Assembly (NCBI GenBank): GCA_015501055.1
Contig: JADNYV010000532.1
Location: 1-23,362, forward strand
Reading direction: 5' to 3'
DNA: 23,362 nt
DNA from: Mucidula mucida
Taxonomy: Eukaryota > Basidiomycota > Agaricomycetes > Agaricales > Physalacriaceae
Position numbers and translations under genes: made by a program. A model generated the notes under the pieces. The model was not told the DNA's origin, searched no databases, and saw only the letters and a program-made list of their open reading frames with translations. Below are positions 19,865 to 23,362 of this stretch, piece by piece; the first letter of the stretch is position 1; the number at the start of each line of letters is the position of its first letter.

Positions 19865-20900
19865 ATGCCCATAACTATCAGAGGAGAAGGTGATTGTCTC
19901 CTTCTCGTTTATTGTTAGTTGACGCCGTTAAAAGCAGGTCTGCAGTTATTCTACCCAAAAATGACCCCAATAGAGTCGGGGCTTCCGGAGTTTCCCAAAG
20001 CACCAATCTTATCCTCAGGACATGCGACAACGATGGCTGCAAGAACAATAAGAGCCTTTCCAATTGCGCTAGATGTAAGTAAGTGTCCGCTATGTCTTGG
20101 TTAAATTTGATCTCAACAAAATTCCAGAACGATGAAATACTGCGTAAGTGCGTTCAACTGCTTTGACTCTCCAAATGCTAACGCGTACATGGTCCTCAGA
20201 GTAAAGCATGCCAAAGTAAGACTACCATTCAATCTCGAAGTCTTTGTCTGATTCTTTTAAACAGAAGCGGACTGGGCGCACCATAAAGCCTTCTGCGCAA
20301 TTGCTTCTCGACCCAAGCGCCAAGTAAAAGGGTTTGACGGTGAACCGCCTCTACACCGACACCTCCGGCACTGGACATCGCGGTTTGATAACTCTCTCAG
20401 ACTCGCTGCTATCGTCGCGTTGGAGCTCGCCACTCATCCTGACAACATAAACAAACTCGGCTTGATTGTGACGCTCAGGCCGCGGCCTTACGCGAACAGT
20501 GGCTCGCGGTTTTCCTTTGTAGCCGCTGCCGTTCATCCTGTTGATTTCATCGAGGGTATACTCAAACAGTCACCGGATGGCGAAGAGATGTTGCGTATGC
20601 ACTACGACGAGCGTAAGGTTGTCAGGGCAAGGACAGGCGGGGAGGACGATTTCGCTGCGTGCCTTGTCTTTACACGGTGCTGAGATGCGGTTCGTGTTCA
20701 ACTCGCTGATCGTGGCCCATTATTCACGTCGTCGTCGTTTTAGTTTCAAACCCCTTGGTGTGAATCGAGATGTTGCTCAGAATGAGCAGCTGAAGGGCCG
20801 AGGGTACTTGGATTGGTATAGGGATTTGTCTTGTCAGGTTGAGATGGACATTCCCGCGCGTACGCGTCCAATTGAGGTGTACTGGATCGCGTGTCCCTAG
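19865..20900 (+). CDS. MYND zinc-finger protein, frame broken once near the 3' end
   Basis: Five exons: 19865-19889, 19946-20078, 20128-20143, 20200-20215 and 20265 onward. The finger is CDNDGC...CARCK, TMKYC, SKACQ, ADWAHHKAFC, with all eight Cys/His ligands present. It is spread over four exons, two of them only 16 nt. After the finger the frame continues (FDNSLRLAAIVALELATHPD) to a TGA at 20681-20683. The conserved continuation (FKPLGVNRDVAQNEQLKGRG, QVEMDIPARTRPIEVYW) is found in a different frame up to the TAG at 20898-20900. No intron can bridge the two frames, so there is a one-base insertion (or two-base loss) near 20681: a real frameshift or a sequencing error. The close paralogue downstream shares the gene layout. 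The function of this fungal MYND family is unknown; MYND fingers bind proteins. Confidence 0.75.
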
Positions 20901-21026
20901 TATATCAGTCACGCTACCGCGCTCCTCCGCTTGGCAACTCCAATATTCGCACTTTGAATTTCAATTTACAGAAAAATTCCTCTTTCCACCACCTCACCAT
21001 CTGAAACCCACCTACGCTGCACGAAA

Positions 21027-22056
21027 ATGCCCTTTATCATACAAAATGAAAGTACGAATTATTGACTTAGGATTATGACTTGACACCGACTACAATTCGC
21101 GCAGTATTTACGAAAGAGGGTAGCGAGCCAACGACTGGACCGACCGAACTGAGTTACACGTTCTGCAGTATGTCGGGCTGCGAGAACTACAAAAACTTGT
21201 CGAAATGCGCCAAGTGTCGGTGAGTCAATGACGCGACTTGTTGCGAGAGACAATCGGTACCAACTGTGCAGGACAGCCAAGTACTGTGTAAGTAAACATC
21301 AGAAGTAGCCAATCCACTCACTCCTCCGCACAGGCAGATAAGTCAGAGTAAGCACCATTTCCACGCAATCGCCACCAATATACATATATACTCACCCGTG
21401 TTACATATATATATAAGAACAAGACTGGCCGCATCACAAATCATTCTGCAAGCTCGCAGCCGCCAAAGCCGCCGTCGCGCCCACACTCAAAGGCTTCAAA
21501 GACAGCGAACCCCCGCTCCGCCGTAACCTCGCATTTCACGTCGCGGTTCAACAACTCGCTCATGATGGCGACTCATCACCGCCCTCGAGCTCATGCGCCA
21601 CCCCGAGCATCTCGACACCAAGGGCCTCATCGTGAACTTGGAGCCGCAACACCGGCGCGCGCTTTTCCCTGGCCGCAGCGCGCGTCCACGGTCTGGAGGA
21701 CATCGCCCAGATCATGGGCATGCAGGGTGAATTCGGTATTCAGACGATGCAGATGCATTTGAAGGAACGCGAGAGCCTCAAGAAACAGACCAGGGGGAAT
21801 GAGGACTTTGCGGCTGGTCATTGTTGAAAACAAAGGTGCCAATCCCCTGCCGGGTGGCGATCATCCTTTGGTTCGTATTTATTTCACTCCCAAAGAAACG
21901 TCTTTATGGTCTTTCAGATTCAAGCCCATCCATATCAACTGGTCACTGGTCAGAGGCAAACAGTTCGCGAAACCGCGTAGCGACATTGATTGGTTCGCCA
22001 CACTTGCTCTACAAATCGAGCAGGATTTGCCCGTCATGACCATGCACAATAAGTAG
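21027..22056 (+). pseudogene. MYND zinc-finger pseudogene, tandem paralogue of the preceding gene
   Basis: Same architecture as the upstream gene: a 25-nt first exon (21027-21051, MPFIIQNE), exon 21105-21219 (CSMSGCENYKNLSKCAKC), a 16-nt microexon 21272-21287 (TAKYC), a 14-nt microexon near 21334-21347, then 21418 onward (QDWPHHKSFCKL). The microexon that should supply the Cys of the YC-x3-C-Q motif has no Cys codon and is out of phase. The body needs several frame changes to follow the family: RFNNSLMMAT near 21560, ITALELMRHPEHLDTKGLIV from about 21575, ARFSLAAARVHGLEDIAQIM from about 21655, and LVIVENKGANPLPGGDHPLV from about 21815. At least four shifts within 500 bp cannot be introns. It ends with the TAG at 22054-22056. 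Confidence 0.85.
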
Positions 22057-22161
22057 ATCTTCCGTCCGGCGCGTAATGCACAGTCATGAATGATATGCTA
22101 CATCTTGGAGAGGTATACAGTACCAATAACAGCCCACTACATCTAATACATGAGTATGTAC

Positions 22162-23362
22162 TCAGTGAAATGATCTCGAGTTTTTAAATCTGTTTCCACT
22201 ATACGTGGAATCCTCACGGCCCCGAGTCCTGTTCAGGTTGGGATTTGAGAGAAAAGTGTTCATGTTTAGCTGCATCGATAGAGGTGTTGGAGTATTGTGA
22301 CCTGACGAAAACATCTTGGCAAGGCTTGCCGCATCGAGTGTTATGTCCAGCGGGAATGGGTTGGCGAGTGGCTGAGGGACAGCAGGTGTCGCGGTCTCAA
22401 TCACAGGTGGCTTGAAGTTCTGCGAAAGGAGTTTAGGAATGCATGAGGGGCATTGTAGAAAAGTAAGCGAGACATACGTATTGTCGTCCTTCTTTGTAAA
22501 GTTCTTCAAGTTTCGCATCGAAAATACCCTGTTCCTCGAATTGGTGATAGGCCTTGTACAAATCGAGTGCAGACCGAGCATCCTCAATCGAGTCATGCGT
22601 GTCCATTTGAATCTGTTCTCCGAGTACGAACCACGAAAGAAATCGCAGCGATAAGCGTCGTTGGCGAGCTTTCACAAAGTAGAGATCGACCGTGTCAATG
22701 ACTTGATCTGGCGGAACGAATATGTCTAGATGGAAAATCAGGAAGGCACCTCATATCGGTGAACAAGCAGCATACTGATAATCCGGAAGTCTTTCGAAAG
22801 TCCATGTCCGATGAATATGCATCCACTATCAACCAAGAGTCGTAGCTTCTTGTACACCACCTTTAGCGGCGTCAAGGTATAGGGTGATTGCACGAGATCA
22901 AGGTCGCCAACTACAAAGAAAAAGCGTCAGTATTTGTTCGCCGTAGAAGGAAACGTACGCACATCTGATACCAGAGAACTCAGTGAGATAGTCAACAATA
23001 GTTTCACTGGTATGAATATGATCGTCAATGAACGGAACCGCCTGTTTTGGACCATCGCCTCGCAGGACAGAGACCCGAGCCAAACTCAACCGGGCTGGTC
23101 GAATGACTTTCTTCGTTCCATCCGAGCGATACTCCGTCTCTTCCTGATAGAGCGCATTAAGTGTTGGCATTGACCCCAAAAACGCGAGACGACTAACCTG
23201 CTGCATTGAAACAAATTCTGCATCGATAGCCACCAGCGTCCCAGGTGTTGGTAACTCATCGTAACGGAGAGGCTCGTGTTTGATTAGATTAGGATCGCGA
23301 TTCCTGCAGACAAGTTAAACGCAGTAATGAGGTCAGTAAAGATACGTACATTGAAATCGAGG
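22162..23362 (-). CDS. PAN2: PAN2, catalytic subunit of the PAN2-PAN3 deadenylase (3' part; 5' beyond the right edge)
   Basis: PAN2 trims poly(A) tails in the cytoplasm as the nuclease of the PAN2-PAN3 complex. The window holds the C-terminal DEDD exonuclease domain: exons 23350-23362, 23198-23303, 22963-23143, 22776-22910, 22478-22725 and 22162-22419. Motifs in order: LVAIDAEFVSMQQ (Asp and Glu of ExoI), GTKKVIRPARLSLARVSVLR, VPFIDDHIHTSE, CIFIGHGLSKDFRIIN (ExoII Asp), VIDTVDLYF, and QMDTHDSIEDARSALDLYKA (ExoIII His and Asp). All catalytic residues are present. The tail after NFKPPVIET is Pro/Ser/Asn-rich and divergent, ending with the stop at 22162-22164. The N-terminal WD40 and ubiquitin-hydrolase-like domains lie outside the window. 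Confidence 0.95.

Noticed and set aside
1..23362. CRISPR array, phage or bacterial defence system
   Set aside because: The window is intron-rich fungal DNA; no regularly spaced repeats or prokaryotic gene organisation are present.

Overview
The window looks like nuclear DNA of a mushroom-forming basidiomycete (Agaricomycetes). Genes are cut by many short introns (about 39-60 nt, mostly GT-AG), and the splice-joined proteins read like basidiomycete NOT4, PAN2, carboxypeptidase Y, GH17, BTB and MYND families. There is no operon structure. All gene models were built by hand-joining exons so that family motifs stay in frame; exon ends not forced by frame or motif are marked as uncertain.

Layout: (1) 1-1446, minus: 5' part of NOT4/CNOT4, an E3 ligase of the CCR4-NOT complex, running off the left edge. 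(2) 1895-4338, minus: a serine carboxypeptidase (CPY) gene that is badly broken. An internal ~805-bp block (3124-3928) is flipped, a 422-bp TA-flanked inverted-repeat element (2210-2631) sits in a coding exon, and there are frameshifts. (3) 4759-7207, minus: an intact 15-exon phenol-2-monooxygenase-like flavoprotein. (4) 7468-8955, minus: an intact 10-exon secreted GH17-type beta-1,3-glucanase. (5) 9660-12430: a repeat island with nested hairpins, two diverged direct copies of one repeat (about 9830-10145 and 12020-12245), and between them a 736-bp element with ~250-bp inverted arms (10793-11528). (6) 12541-14260, minus: a Jen1-type carboxylate transporter of the MFS. (7) 15322-16782, minus: a T5orf172/DUF1766 (GIY-YIG-like) protein with a Cys/His cluster. 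(8) 16783-18539: no recognised gene, but some splice-compatible coding-like pieces. (9) 18540-19628, plus: a BTB/POZ protein. (10) 19865-20900 and 21027-22056, plus: tandem MYND zinc-finger paralogues, the first with one frameshift, the second clearly a pseudogene. (11) 22162-23362, minus: 3' part of PAN2, running off the right edge.

How it fits together: the two edge genes, NOT4 and PAN2, are conserved housekeeping genes of mRNA deadenylation. Between them lies a more labile stretch of catabolic and secreted-enzyme genes (flavin monooxygenase, glucanase, carboxylate uptake), lineage-expanded regulatory families (BTB, MYND), and repeats that have visibly damaged at least one gene. I found no tRNA, rRNA, CRISPR array or phage-like system.
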